Origin: Clostridia bacterium
GTDB lineage: Bacteria > Bacillota > Clostridia > Oscillospirales > Acutalibacteraceae
Direction: 5' to 3'
Assembly (NCBI GenBank): GCA_017474205.1
Contig: JAFVID010000005.1
Location: forward strand, 1 to 34,456
DNA: 34,456 bases
The notes under the pieces were generated by a model that was not told the DNA's origin, ran no database searches, and was given only the letters and a program-made list of their open reading frames with translations. Made by a program: the position numbers and the translations under genes. This document shows, piece by piece, positions 24,634-32,062 of this stretch; the stretch's first letter is position 1; each line of letters begins with the position of its first letter.

Positions 24634-26463
24634 CTAATCTTCGCTATGGAAAAAGTTCCAAACGTTTTGGGCGGATTTTTCGCTCATTCCCTCACAAGTT
24701 TTTATTTCTTCCACCGAAAGTTTAGATATTTTATCCACCGAGCCGAATTTTATTGTTAAAAGTTTTGCTCGTTTTTCACCCACTCCCTCAATGTTTGTGA
24801 GCACCGAATTAAGGGTTGCATTTTTTCGCCTTAATCTATGATAATCAATGGCGAAACGATGCACTTCATCTTGAATTTGAGATATGAGGGTGAATACGTT
24901 TCGGGTTTGTTTTATTTCGATTTCACCCTTTATGCCCACCATGCTGTCGGTTTTGTGGTGAGAATTTTTTACCATACCAAAGAGGGGCACCGATGCAAAA
25001 TCTCCTGTCATTTTTGGCATTACTGCCGAGATTTGTCCTCTACCGCCGTCAAGCAAAATAAGGTCGGGAAGTTTACCAAATCCTTCGTTTGTATCTTTAT
25101 TTTTTTCATACTCGGCAATTCGACGCTCCATAACCTCCGCCATAGAGCCGTAGTCATCCTGACCGTCAAAGGTGCGGATTTTGAAACGTTTATATGCTTT
25201 TTTGAAGGGCTTTCCCTTTTTGAAAACCACCATTCCCGCAACGTTTTCATCCCCTGCGGTGTGGGAGATATCGTATGCCTCAATGTATTCGGGGGCTTTG
25301 CTTATACCAAGCAAAATGGCGAGTTCATCAAGCACCGCTTCTCCGCGATTGCCCCTGCCTTTTGTGATTATAAGTCGCTCGGCGGCGTTTTCTTTACACA
25401 TCTTCACAAGGGCAAACTGCTCACCCTTTTGAGGGATAACTATCTTCACATTTTTGCCCGATTTTTCAGAAAGAAAACGGGTAAGGAGTTCGGTATCTGC
25501 TACCTCGCCATCCACTGTAATTTGTTTTGGAATTTTTCTTTCTCCCGAATAATAACTCAAAATAAATTCATATTTTGTTTCGGGGGTATCGGTAAAATCA
25601 TCCAAGATAAAATGCTCATCATCATATAATCTACCCTCGGAAAAATGAAAAATTTCCACGCACATTTTAGCGGCGGTAAAGGCAAAACCAAAAACATCCT
25701 GTTCTTTAACGGGGGATGATACTATTCTTTGTTTTTCTCCTGCCTTTTTAATGGCGTTGATGCGGTCTCTTAGTTTTGCCGCCTTTTCAAACTGCATATC
25801 TTCGGCGGCGGCGTACATTTTTTTCTCAAGTTCTTTTATAATTTCTTTGTCGCCCTCCTTAATAAAACGGATAGCACCCTCCACAAGTTCGTTGTATTCT
25901 TTAAGGGTAACCTTTTCGTTGCAAGGGGCACAGCAAAGCCCGATTGCGTGGTTAAGACAGGGACGGGATTTGTGTTTTGCATCAAAATTCTTATTGCATT
26001 TTGGCAAAGAAAATAAATTTTTGGCGGTCTCTACCGTTTGATTAACCACCCATCCCGAATTGTAGGGGCCAAAATATTTTGCACCGTCATTTTTTATCAT
26101 TTTTTCGGCGGTGATATTTCGCCATTTATCATCTGATATTCTAATGTAGTGATATCCCTTATCATCTTTGAGAAGGATGTTGTATTTTGGTGTGTGTTGT
26201 TTAATGAGGGATGCCTCTAAAATAAGGGCTTCAAATTCGCTGGTGCAAACAATATATTCAAAATCTTTAACGTGATCAACCATACTTTGCACTTTAGGAG
26301 AGGTATGTCCCGCTTCGCGAAAATACTGAGATACACGGTTTTTAAGTTCTCTCGCTTTACCGATATATATGATTTTATCCCCTTCCCCCTTCATGATGTA
26401 AACACCCGGGGAAAGAGGCAACGATAACGCCTTTTCACTTAAAATTTTAAGGTTTGGGTTCAT
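24634..26463 (-). CDS. uvrC: UvrABC system protein C (excinuclease)
   Basis: UvrC makes both incisions in nucleotide excision repair. The 609-residue protein has the GIY-YIG nuclease at the start (PGVYIMKGEGDKIIYIGKAR; 3' cut), a cysteine cluster (C..C...CAPC), the UvrB-binding UVR helix pair (MYAAAEDMQFEKAAKLRDRI), the RNase H-like nuclease (YDISHTAGDENVAGMVVF; DLILLDGGRGQI; 5' cut) and two C-terminal helix-hairpin-helix units (IEGVGEKRAKLL, CEGMSEKSAQNV). ATG 26461-26463 is preferred to a GTG at 26481 because GGTGGAG lies between them and because MNPNLKILSEKA begins in the normal place. Confidence 0.97.
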   Translation of the reverse strand: MNPNLKILSEKALSLPLSPGVYIMKGEGDKIIYIGKARELKNRVSQYFREAGHTSPKVQSMVDHVKDFEYIVCTSEFEALILEASLIKQHTPKYNILLKDDKGYHYIRISDDKWRNITAEKMIKNDGAKYFGPYNSGWVVNQTVETAKNLFSLPKCNKNFDAKHKSRPCLNHAIGLCCAPCNEKVTLKEYNELVEGAIRFIKEGDKEIIKELEKKMYAAAEDMQFEKAAKLRDRINAIKKAGEKQRIVSSPVKEQDVFGFAFTAAKMCVEIFHFSEGRLYDDEHFILDDFTDTPETKYEFILSYYSGERKIPKQITVDGEVADTELLTRFLSEKSGKNVKIVIPQKGEQFALVKMCKENAAERLIITKGRGNRGEAVLDELAILLGISKAPEYIEAYDISHTAGDENVAGMVVFKKGKPFKKAYKRFKIRTFDGQDDYGSMAEVMERRIAEYEKNKDTNEGFGKLPDLILLDGGRGQISAVMPKMTGDFASVPLFGMVKNSHHKTDSMVGIKGEIEIKQTRNVFTLISQIQDEVHRFAIDYHRLRRKNATLNSVLTNIEGVGEKRAKLLTIKFGSVDKISKLSVEEIKTCEGMSEKSAQNVWNFFHSED

Positions 26464-26500
26464 AGTGATATTACACTCCACCTACAATTTATCTAAATTT

Positions 26501-26529
26501 ATTCTACCACACCCCAAAACATTCGTAAA
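26501..26529 (-). promoter_or_regulatory. Possible uvrC promoter
   Basis: Minus strand: TTTACG (complement of 26524-26529), 17 bp, TAGAAT (complement of 26501-26506). Moderate match only. Confidence 0.42.
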
Positions 26530-26606
26530 GATATAATTTATCTTGATTTTATGGTAGTTTTGTAATATTATTAAAATGTATAATTTTGTGCAAAGGAGTG
26601 GCTCAA

Positions 26607-27593
26607 ATGGCAGAAATCACCGTACTTGGTGCGGGCGGATGGGGTATCGCCCTTGCTCTTACCGCCTACCGTTCGGGACACAAGGTAAACCTATGGACTA
26701 AATTCGAGGATGAGGCAGTAGCCCTTCGTCGGGATGAAGAACACAAAAAACTTCTTCCCGGAGTATATATCCCGAAAGATATAAATATCACCACCGATTT
26801 GTCGGTTATCAAAGATAACGAAATGGTCATAATTGCGGTGCCATCCTTTGCCGTTGAGCAAACCGCTATGGATATATCGGGAATTATATCCGCCACCACT
26901 ATTATAACCAACGTTGCCAAGGGTTTTGCAGATGATGAGGGAACTCGTTTATCTGAAATTATAAAAAAATACAATTCAAACAATCCCGTTACGGTTCTTT
27001 CGGGACCCACCCACGCCGAAGAGGTTGCCCACAACAAGCCCTGCTCCATTGTTAGTGCTTGTGAGGATATGTCGGTTGCCGAAAGGGTGCAAAAACTTCT
27101 TATGAGTGATACCTTCCGCATTTACGTTAACACCGACGTTATTGGTGTTGAACTTTGCGGAGCATTCAAAAACGTTATGGCTTTGGCGGCAGGTATTAGC
27201 GACGGAATGGGCTTTGGCGATAACACCAAGGCGGCTTTAATGACAAGAGGAATGTATGAAATGTCCCTTATCGGCGAGGCATTCGGTGCCGAGCGTACCA
27301 CCTACTACGGTCTTGCAGGAATGGGAGATTTAATCGTAACCTGCGGTAGTATGCATTCCCGTAACCGTCGTGCAGGTATCCTTATTGGCGAGGGGATGTC
27401 CGCCGCCGATGCGGTTAAAAGAATAGGCACCGTTGAGGGATATTTTGCCACCAAATCGGCATATCTTATCTCGAAAAAATACGGTGTAGATATGCCTATT
27501 ACCGAACAATGTTACAAAATTTGTTATGAGAATTTAGATCCAAAGGATGCCATAAAAAAACTAATGGGAAGAAGCGGAAAAGCGGAACAATGA
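26607..27593 (+). CDS. gpsA: Glycerol-3-phosphate dehydrogenase [NAD(P)+]
   Basis: GpsA reduces dihydroxyacetone phosphate to sn-glycerol 3-phosphate for phospholipid synthesis. The 328-residue protein has the NAD(P) loop VLGAGGWGIALA near the N-terminus, NVAKGFADDEGTR with a catalytic Lys, SGPTHAEEVA, and KNVMALAAGISDGMGFGDNTKAALMTRG (nt 27166-27249), the substrate region. The ATG at 26607 is chosen because AAAGGAG (26592-26598) precedes it; the TTG at 26586 would put this ribosome binding site inside the gene. Its TGA overlaps the rimM start by 4 bp. Confidence 0.97.
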   Translation: MAEITVLGAGGWGIALALTAYRSGHKVNLWTKFEDEAVALRRDEEHKKLLPGVYIPKDINITTDLSVIKDNEMVIIAVPSFAVEQTAMDISGIISATTIITNVAKGFADDEGTRLSEIIKKYNSNNPVTVLSGPTHAEEVAHNKPCSIVSACEDMSVAERVQKLLMSDTFRIYVNTDVIGVELCGAFKNVMALAAGISDGMGFGDNTKAALMTRGMYEMSLIGEAFGAERTTYYGLAGMGDLIVTCGSMHSRNRRAGILIGEGMSAADAVKRIGTVEGYFATKSAYLISKKYGVDMPITEQCYKICYENLDPKDAIKKLMGRSGKAEQ

Positions 27594-28105
27594 GAAACGA
27601 ATTTATTGAAACAGGAAAGATAGTCGGCACCCACGGTGTCCGCGGAGAAATGAGGGTTGAGCCCTGGTGCGATACCCCCGCCGACCTTACGAAATATAAA
27701 GCCCTTTATCTCGATAATAAAGGCGAAAATAAACTTAAAATAAAGGCATCCCGTGTGCATAAAAACATCGTGCTTATTACCGTTGACGGTGTTACCACCA
27801 TTGAAGAGGGAGAAAAATACCGCGGTAAAAAAATATATATCGCCCGAAAGGATCTCAAACTCAAAAAGGGTGATTATCTCATTGTAGATTTAATCGGCTG
27901 TGAGGTTTTTGATGCCGATACAAAGGAAAAATACGGTGAAATAACCGATGTATCAAGAACGGGTGCAAACGACGTTTGGCATATAAAGAGGGATGATAAA
28001 GAATATCTTATTCCTGCCATCCCCTCGGTTGTTGAGGATGTGGACGTGGAAAAATGCACCGTTACCATCACCCCATTGAAAGGAATTTTTGACGATGAGG
28101 ATTGA
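27590..28105 (+). CDS. rimM: Ribosome maturation factor RimM
   Basis: RimM assists maturation of the 30S head and 16S rRNA 3' domain. The 171-residue protein has the N-terminal domain (EFIETGKIVGTHGVRGEMRVEPW...) and the PRC-barrel C-terminal domain (DLIGCEVFDAD..GEITDVSRTGANDVWHIK..EYLIPAIPSVVEDVD). It overlaps gpsA by 4 bp and trmD by 11 bp. In most Firmicutes rimM-trmD is embedded between rpsP and rplS; here neither is present and gpsA takes the upstream place. Confidence 0.96.
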   Translation: MRNEFIETGKIVGTHGVRGEMRVEPWCDTPADLTKYKALYLDNKGENKLKIKASRVHKNIVLITVDGVTTIEEGEKYRGKKIYIARKDLKLKKGDYLIVDLIGCEVFDADTKEKYGEITDVSRTGANDVWHIKRDDKEYLIPAIPSVVEDVDVEKCTVTITPLKGIFDDED

Positions 28106-28838
28106 TTTTTTAACCCTCTTTCCCGAAATGTGCGAAAGGGTTATGAGTGAGAGTATCATAGGCAGAGCCACCGCAAAGGGACTGCTTGATTTTCACTATT
28201 TTCAAATAAGAGATTACACCGAAAACCGCCAAAAACAGGTGGATGATGCACCTTACGGCGGTGGTATGGGAATGATAATGCAGGCACAACCTATATATGA
28301 TTGTTATCTTGATGCCCTTAAAGACAGCGATGAAAAACCCCACGTGATATTTATGTCCCCAAGGGGGAAAGTTTTCACCCAGGAAAGGGCAAAAGAACTT
28401 GCAAAAATGCCCCGACTTATGTTTATCTGCGGACATTACGAAGGTGTTGACCAAAGGGTTCTGGATGAAATAAAGCCCGAAGAAATATCCATTGGTGATT
28501 ACGTTTTAACGGGGGGAGAAATTCCCTCAATGGTGGTTGCCGACTCGGTTTGCCGACTCGTTCCGGGGGTTTTATCGGATGAAACCTGCTTCACCGAAGA
28601 AAGTCATTATAATGGACTTTTAGAATATCCCCAATATTCCCGTCCCCGCGTTTGGATGGATAGGGAAGTCCCCGAAATTTTGCTTTCGGGACATCACGCC
28701 AACATAGAAAAATGGCGCAGGGAAGAGTCCCTTAAAATCACAAAGGAATGCCGTCCCGATATGCTGGAAAAAGCGGAACTTACCAAGAAAGATAAACAGT
28801 TCCTAAAATCCCTTGATGAGATTAAAATAGAAGAGTAA
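28095..28838 (+). CDS. trmD: tRNA (guanine(37)-N(1))-methyltransferase TrmD
   Basis: TrmD methylates G37 next to the anticodon and prevents +1 frameshifts. The 247-residue protein starts MRIDFLTLFPEMCERV in the normal place; ATG 28095 is used instead of a TTG at 28089 although the AAAGGAA ribosome binding site is 10 bp away. Seen: DDAPYGGGMGMIMQAQP, FICGHYEGVDQRV, and the trefoil-knot SAM site EEISIGDYVLTGGEIP...DSVCRLVPGVL. It overlaps rimM by 11 bp. Confidence 0.97.
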   Translation: MRIDFLTLFPEMCERVMSESIIGRATAKGLLDFHYFQIRDYTENRQKQVDDAPYGGGMGMIMQAQPIYDCYLDALKDSDEKPHVIFMSPRGKVFTQERAKELAKMPRLMFICGHYEGVDQRVLDEIKPEEISIGDYVLTGGEIPSMVVADSVCRLVPGVLSDETCFTEESHYNGLLEYPQYSRPRVWMDREVPEILLSGHHANIEKWRREESLKITKECRPDMLEKAELTKKDKQFLKSLDEIKIEE

Positions 28839-28969
28839 ATATAAAACGAATTTGGTTATTGTTCATTATTTTTATTGAAAATTATGTATAAAATACACAA
28901 AGGCGACCATTTTATTTTTAGGTCGTTTGGAAAGAGAGTAGAACTTTCTTAAAATTCGCTCTAAATTCG

Positions 28970-28997
28970 TTGACTAAACCTAAATTTGTGATATAAT
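28970..28997 (+). promoter_or_regulatory. Promoter of the HPr gene
   Basis: TTGACT (28970-28975), 16 bp, TATAAT (28992-28997), followed by a roughly 33-nt leader. The gap 28839-28969 holds only a weak CGACC/GGTCG hairpin (28904-28926). Confidence 0.75.
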
Positions 28998-29036
28998 ATC
29001 AATACCAAGTATAAGTTGTGCAGGAGAGAATAAGAT

Positions 29037-29300
29037 ATGTATAGTAAAGAAGTTATGGTTCAAAATAAAGTCGGTCTTCACGCCCGTCCCGCTACATTCT
29101 TTATCCAAAAGGCAAACGAATTCAAATCTTTAATCACCGTAGAAAAAGAAGAACGTCGTGTAAACGCAAAAAGTCTTCTTGGTGTGCTTTCTCTCGGCAT
29201 CATTGGTGGAACCAATATCACCATTCGCGCAGAGGGTATTGATGAAGAGGCAGCTGTTGAAGCACTTGTAAAACTTGTTAAGTCTGGCTTTGCCGAATAA
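29037..29300 (+). CDS. ptsH: HPr family phosphocarrier protein
   Basis: HPr passes phosphate from enzyme I to sugar permeases of the PTS, and in Firmicutes its Ser46-phosphorylated form is a co-repressor in carbon catabolite repression. The 87-residue protein has the active His15 in VGLHARPAT and Ser46 in VNAKSLLGVLSLG, so both phosphorylation sites are present and it is not the His-lacking Crh. AGGAGAG precedes the ATG at 29037. It has its own promoter and a terminator; no ptsI is next to it. Confidence 0.93.
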   Translation: MYSKEVMVQNKVGLHARPATFFIQKANEFKSLITVEKEERRVNAKSLLGVLSLGIIGGTNITIRAEGIDEEAAVEALVKLVKSGFAE

Positions 29301-29316
29301 TTTATCTTAATAAAAA

Positions 29317-29347
29317 AAGGGGCGAATATATTTCGCCCTTTATTTTT
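29317..29347 (+). terminator. Intrinsic terminator after the HPr gene
   Basis: Stem GGGCGAA / TTCGCCC (29320-29326, 29332-29338) with A-rich upstream and TTTATTTTTTAT downstream sequence. Confidence 0.88.
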
Positions 29348-29364
29348 TATAAGGGAGTAGAAAA

Positions 29365-30018
29365 ATGTCGATAAATTGTATTGTGTTTGACCTTGACGGC
29401 ACACTCTTAAATACTTTAGATGATTTAGCAAACGGCGTAAATTATACTTTAGAAAAGTTTGGATATCCCACCCACGAAATTGAAAAATATAAAATCTTTG
29501 TGGGCAACGGAATGAAAAATCTAATAAACAGAGCGGTGCCCGAAGAGATAAAAAACACCGAAATTGAAAAGGATATTCTCGCCGCATTTATGGAATACTA
29601 TTCGGCACATTCCACCGACCTTACCTGTCCCTACGACGGTGTTGAAGATATGATAGATGCCCTCAAAGACAGAGGCATTAAAATCGGAATGGTTACCAAC
29701 AAAGCCCACAACGCGGCAATAGATATTATGGAAAAATATTTCAGCGGTAAGTTTGACTACGTTTTAGGACAAAGTGAAAAATTCCCCCTAAAACCCAATC
29801 CCGCAAGTGCAATTTTCGTGTGCGAAACTTTAGGATGCACCCCCGAAAACAGTATCTTCGTTGGAGATTCGGGAGTGGATATGAAAACGGGTGCGGATGG
29901 CGGATTTTTACCCGTCGGCGTTTTGTGGGGCTTTAGAGATAAGGATGAACTTATATCAAACGGCGCAAAAGCGGTAATATCTCACCCCGCCGAACTTCTT
30001 AAAATTGTGGATGAATAA
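29365..30018 (+). CDS. HAD-superfamily hydrolase, phosphoglycolate phosphatase-like
   Basis: A 217-residue HAD phosphatase of the Gph/PGP type. Motif I is FDLDGTLLNTL with the nucleophile Asp9 and acid/base Asp11; motif II is MVTNKAHN; motif III Lys is in FPLKPNPAS; motif IV is FVGDSGVDMKTG. The helical cap between motif I and II is of the C1 type, as in phosphoglycolate phosphatase, but substrate range in this group is broad. AAGGGAG precedes the ATG. It follows the HPr terminator with no clear promoter, and the first MFS gene starts 27 bp after its stop, so the two are probably one operon. Confidence 0.9.
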   Translation: MSINCIVFDLDGTLLNTLDDLANGVNYTLEKFGYPTHEIEKYKIFVGNGMKNLINRAVPEEIKNTEIEKDILAAFMEYYSAHSTDLTCPYDGVEDMIDALKDRGIKIGMVTNKAHNAAIDIMEKYFSGKFDYVLGQSEKFPLKPNPASAIFVCETLGCTPENSIFVGDSGVDMKTGADGGFLPVGVLWGFRDKDELISNGAKAVISHPAELLKIVDE

Positions 30019-30045
30019 AGAATTATATCTTTAGGAGGATTAACT

Positions 30046-31266
30046 ATGAATAAAACTACAAAAACATCGTATCGTTGGTTTCTTCTTGCTGTGGCGGTAC
30101 TCGCTATGCTTGTATCGGGAATTATATATGCCTGGTCTATTCTAAAAGTGCCCCTTGCCGAAGATTTCAAATGGACTGCCAGTCAACTTTCCCTTAACTT
30201 CACCCTTACAATGTGCTTTTTCTACTTGGGCGGATTATTGGGCAGTTTCTTATCCCGTAAAATCGGAGTAAAACTTTCCACCGTTGTATCGGCAGTTTTG
30301 GCAGGTAGCGGTATGGCTCTTACGGGATTTTTAAGCGGAAGTAATATTTTTATTCTTTACGTTACATACGCTCTTATGGCGGGACTGGGTATCGGTATCG
30401 CATACAACGTGGTTATATCCACCGTTAATGCTTGGTTCCCCGATAAAAAAGGCCTTTGCACGGGATGTCTTATGATGGGATTCGGCGCAAGTTCCCTTAT
30501 TTTAGGTAATCTTGCCGATTCTCTTTTCAAAAGCAACCTTGACCGCAAGGGCACATATATTGTTTTAGGACTTGCCCTTTTAATCATACTTTTAATTGCA
30601 AGTATTTTCATTAAAAAGCCCGATGAAAATATGATATTCCCCACCCCCAAGAAAAAGAAAAATTCCTTTGCCGAAGATTTTGAGCAAAAGGATTACAGTG
30701 CAAAGGATATGTTAAAACGTTTTACATTCTGGCGTGCGTTTATTCTTCTTTGCTTCGCAACTGCAGTGGGTAATTCGGTTATAAGTTTTGCCCGTGATTT
30801 AGCACTGTCGGTGGGAGCGGAGGTCGCCCTCGCCACCACCTTGGTTGGTGTCTTGGCGGTTTGCAACGGACTTGGAAGAATTTTAACGGGGGCTATGTTT
30901 GATGCCCTGGGCAGAAAAATGACAATGTTAATTGCCACTATTCTTACCATAGTTGCCGCAGGAACAACCCTTTTATCTGTAATGATAACTTCCTTGCCCC
31001 TTTGCATTGTGGGACTTTGTTTAACGGGACTTTCATACGGTTCTTGCCCCACAATGGTATCGTCCTTCACAATGGCATTTTACGGACAAAAACACTTTGC
31101 AACCAACTTTAGTATTATGAATTGCAATTTGCTTTTTGCATCCTTTATTGCCACCGCCTGTTCGAGTTTGCAAACGACATTTGCCGGATACACCGTACCC
31201 TTTATTCTTCTCCTCGGATTGGCAGTAATTGCCTTGATTCTTAATTTGAGCATAAAAAGACCGTAG
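30046..31266 (+). CDS. OFA family MFS transporter (oxalate/formate antiporter-like), paralogue 1
   Basis: A 406-residue major facilitator protein with 12 predicted membrane segments in two six-helix halves joined by a charged loop (about residues 195-225, FPTPKKKKNSF...). The pattern GIIYAWSILKVPLAEDF in helix 1-2 and NAWFPDKKGLCTGCLMMGFGASS between helices 4 and 5 matches OFA members, which exchange small carboxylates such as oxalate/formate or lactate. The substrate is unknown. TAGGAGGA precedes the ATG. A second OFA gene lies 0.8 kb downstream. Confidence 0.92.
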   Translation: MNKTTKTSYRWFLLAVAVLAMLVSGIIYAWSILKVPLAEDFKWTASQLSLNFTLTMCFFYLGGLLGSFLSRKIGVKLSTVVSAVLAGSGMALTGFLSGSNIFILYVTYALMAGLGIGIAYNVVISTVNAWFPDKKGLCTGCLMMGFGASSLILGNLADSLFKSNLDRKGTYIVLGLALLIILLIASIFIKKPDENMIFPTPKKKKNSFAEDFEQKDYSAKDMLKRFTFWRAFILLCFATAVGNSVISFARDLALSVGAEVALATTLVGVLAVCNGLGRILTGAMFDALGRKMTMLIATILTIVAAGTTLLSVMITSLPLCIVGLCLTGLSYGSCPTMVSSFTMAFYGQKHFATNFSIMNCNLLFASFIATACSSLQTTFAGYTVPFILLLGLAVIALILNLSIKRP

Positions 31267-31298
31267 ATAATAAGGCGAAGTAATGGTTTGTGGTTTTA

Positions 31299-31459
31299 GA
31301 TGAAATCGCGAACACGCGATGAAATTCTCACTCCGTTCGAATGAAATCTGCTTCGCAGATGAAATTAAATCCACCCACCCGCCGTCGAGGCGGATTTCAT
31401 CCAACGAAGTTGGATTTCATCATCGAAGATGATTTCACCCACCCGCAAGGGTGGATTTA
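31299..31459. repeat. Array of palindromes linked by GATGAAAT / ATTTCATC modules
   Basis: Successive short palindromes, e.g. ATCGCGAACACGCGAT (31305-31320), ATCTGCTTCGCAGAT (31346-31360), ATCCAACGAAGTTGGAT (31398-31414), ATCATCGAAGATGAT (31419-31433), are each bounded by GATGAAAT in the left half and by ATTTCATC in the right half, so the whole array is roughly an inverted repeat about a CCGCC(GTCGA)GGCGG centre. It fills most of the gap between MFS paralogue 1 and the tRNA terminator. It codes for nothing credible. Confidence 0.8.
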
Positions 31460-31463
31460 GTTG

Positions 31464-31508
31464 AAAAGAAAACACCTTTTGTCCGTTAGACAAAAGGTGT
31501 TTCTTTTC
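31464..31508. terminator. Bidirectional intrinsic terminator between MFS paralogue 1 and tRNA-Ser
   Basis: A stem of about 19 bp with arms containing AACACCTTTTGTC / GACAAAAGGTGTT and loop CGTTA, flanked by A-rich and T-rich tails. On the minus strand it begins 2 nt after the tRNA-Ser CCA end. Confidence 0.92.
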
Positions 31509-31509
31509 T

Positions 31510-31596
31510 TGGCGGAGAGTGTGGGATTCGAACCCACGTGGGTTGCCCCAAACGGTTTTCAAGACCGCCTCGTTATGACCACTTCGATAACTCTCC
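31510..31596 (-). tRNA. tRNA-Ser (anticodon UGA)
   Basis: The minus strand reads a complete class II tRNA of 87 nt including an encoded CCA: acceptor GGAGAGT / ACTCTCC with discriminator G, anticodon loop CTTGAAA with anticodon TGA, a long variable arm (TTTGGGGCAACCCA region) and T-arm with GGTTCGAATCC. The terminator at 31464-31508 follows directly. A promoter about 290 bp upstream (31890-31918) reads toward it, across a partial copy of its own 5' end. Confidence 0.97.
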
Positions 31597-31666
31597 GAAT
31601 ATATATTAACTTGTATGTGAGGTTTAGGATGCAAACGCGATAGTCGGCTCCGCCCCGTTATGTCCT
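31579..31666 (-). repeat. 88-bp direct duplication, copy 1 (tRNA-Ser 5' end plus upstream flank)
   Basis: It matches 31774-31861 at 85 of 88 positions, in the same orientation, offset 195 bp. It covers the first 18 nt of tRNA-Ser and 70 bp upstream of it. Confidence 0.93.
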
Positions 31667-31773
31667 GTTGCGGTGCCCGAAATTTTTTGCTCGTTTTTCA
31701 CTTCGCAAAATTTCGACCGCTGCCACTCCTTATTGCTTGCTGTATCTGCCACAGGCAGCGCTCGCAAACGTCC

Positions 31774-31861
31774 CCACTTCGATAACTCTCCAAATATATA
31801 TTAACTTGTATGTGAGGTTAAGGATACAAACGCGATAGTCGGCTCCGCCCCGTTATGTCCT
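31774..31861 (-). repeat. 88-bp direct duplication, copy 2, with an 18-nt tRNA-Ser 5' remnant
   Basis: Minus strand: GGAGAGTTATCGAAGTGG (31774-31791) is identical in sequence to the tRNA-Ser 5' end except for none of its 18 bases, after which the similarity to the tRNA stops. The remaining 70 bp copy the upstream flank with three substitutions in total. The 107 bp between the copies (31667-31773) contain a hairpin CGAAATTTT..AAAATTTCG and are not tRNA-like. Confidence 0.9.
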
Positions 31862-31889
31862 TAAAGAACATTTCCCTCACGACCGAATA

Positions 31890-31918
31890 ATTTTAACACG
31901 CGATATAATATTTGTCAA
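31890..31918 (-). promoter_or_regulatory. Promoter reading toward tRNA-Ser
   Basis: Minus strand: TTGACA (complement of 31913-31918), 17 bp, TAAAAT (complement of 31890-31895). It would give a transcript that starts near 31883 and passes both 88-bp copies before the mature tRNA. Confidence 0.75.
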
Positions 31919-31984
31919 GTGTTATTTGTTGTTAAAATCTTTCAAAGTTTATACTTTGCAAAAATCATCCAAACTAAAATGTAA

Positions 31985-32013
31985 TTGACAATTTTCTTTT
32001 TCAGTAGTATAAT
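31985..32013 (+). promoter_or_regulatory. Promoter of MFS paralogue 2
   Basis: TTGACA (31985-31990), 17 bp, TATAAT (32008-32013), a full consensus sigma-A promoter. It rules out translation from the upstream in-frame codon at 31985 and supports the ATG at 32063. Confidence 0.88.
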
Positions 32014-32062
32014 CCAAAGGTGCGAAAAAATGCAAAAATTCTCACAGATAAGAGGTATCTTT

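Noticed and set aside
24838..25629. 263-codon frame antisense to uvrC
   Set aside because: uvrC is certain; the product is rich in Phe/His and unlike any protein family I know.
26532..26584. gpsA promoter from the TATAAT boxes at 26532 and 26579
   Set aside because: The first has no -35 partner. The second would start transcription inside the ribosome binding site and has only a 15-bp spacer to a poor -35.
31299..31459. Possible CRISPR array
   Set aside because: There are no equal-length spacers, the constant unit is only 8 bp, its orientation flips midway, and the variable parts are palindromes. No cas genes are present.
31365..31643. Short frames over the palindrome array and tRNA-Ser
   Set aside because: They translate repeat and tRNA sequence.
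31774..31791. Second tRNA-Ser gene
   Set aside because: Only the first 18 nt match; there is no anticodon arm, T-arm or 3' acceptor strand.
31985..32062. Upstream extension of MFS paralogue 2 (extra 26 residues)
   Set aside because: It lies across a perfect TTGACA-17-TATAAT promoter, and the ribosome binding site belongs to ATG 32063.
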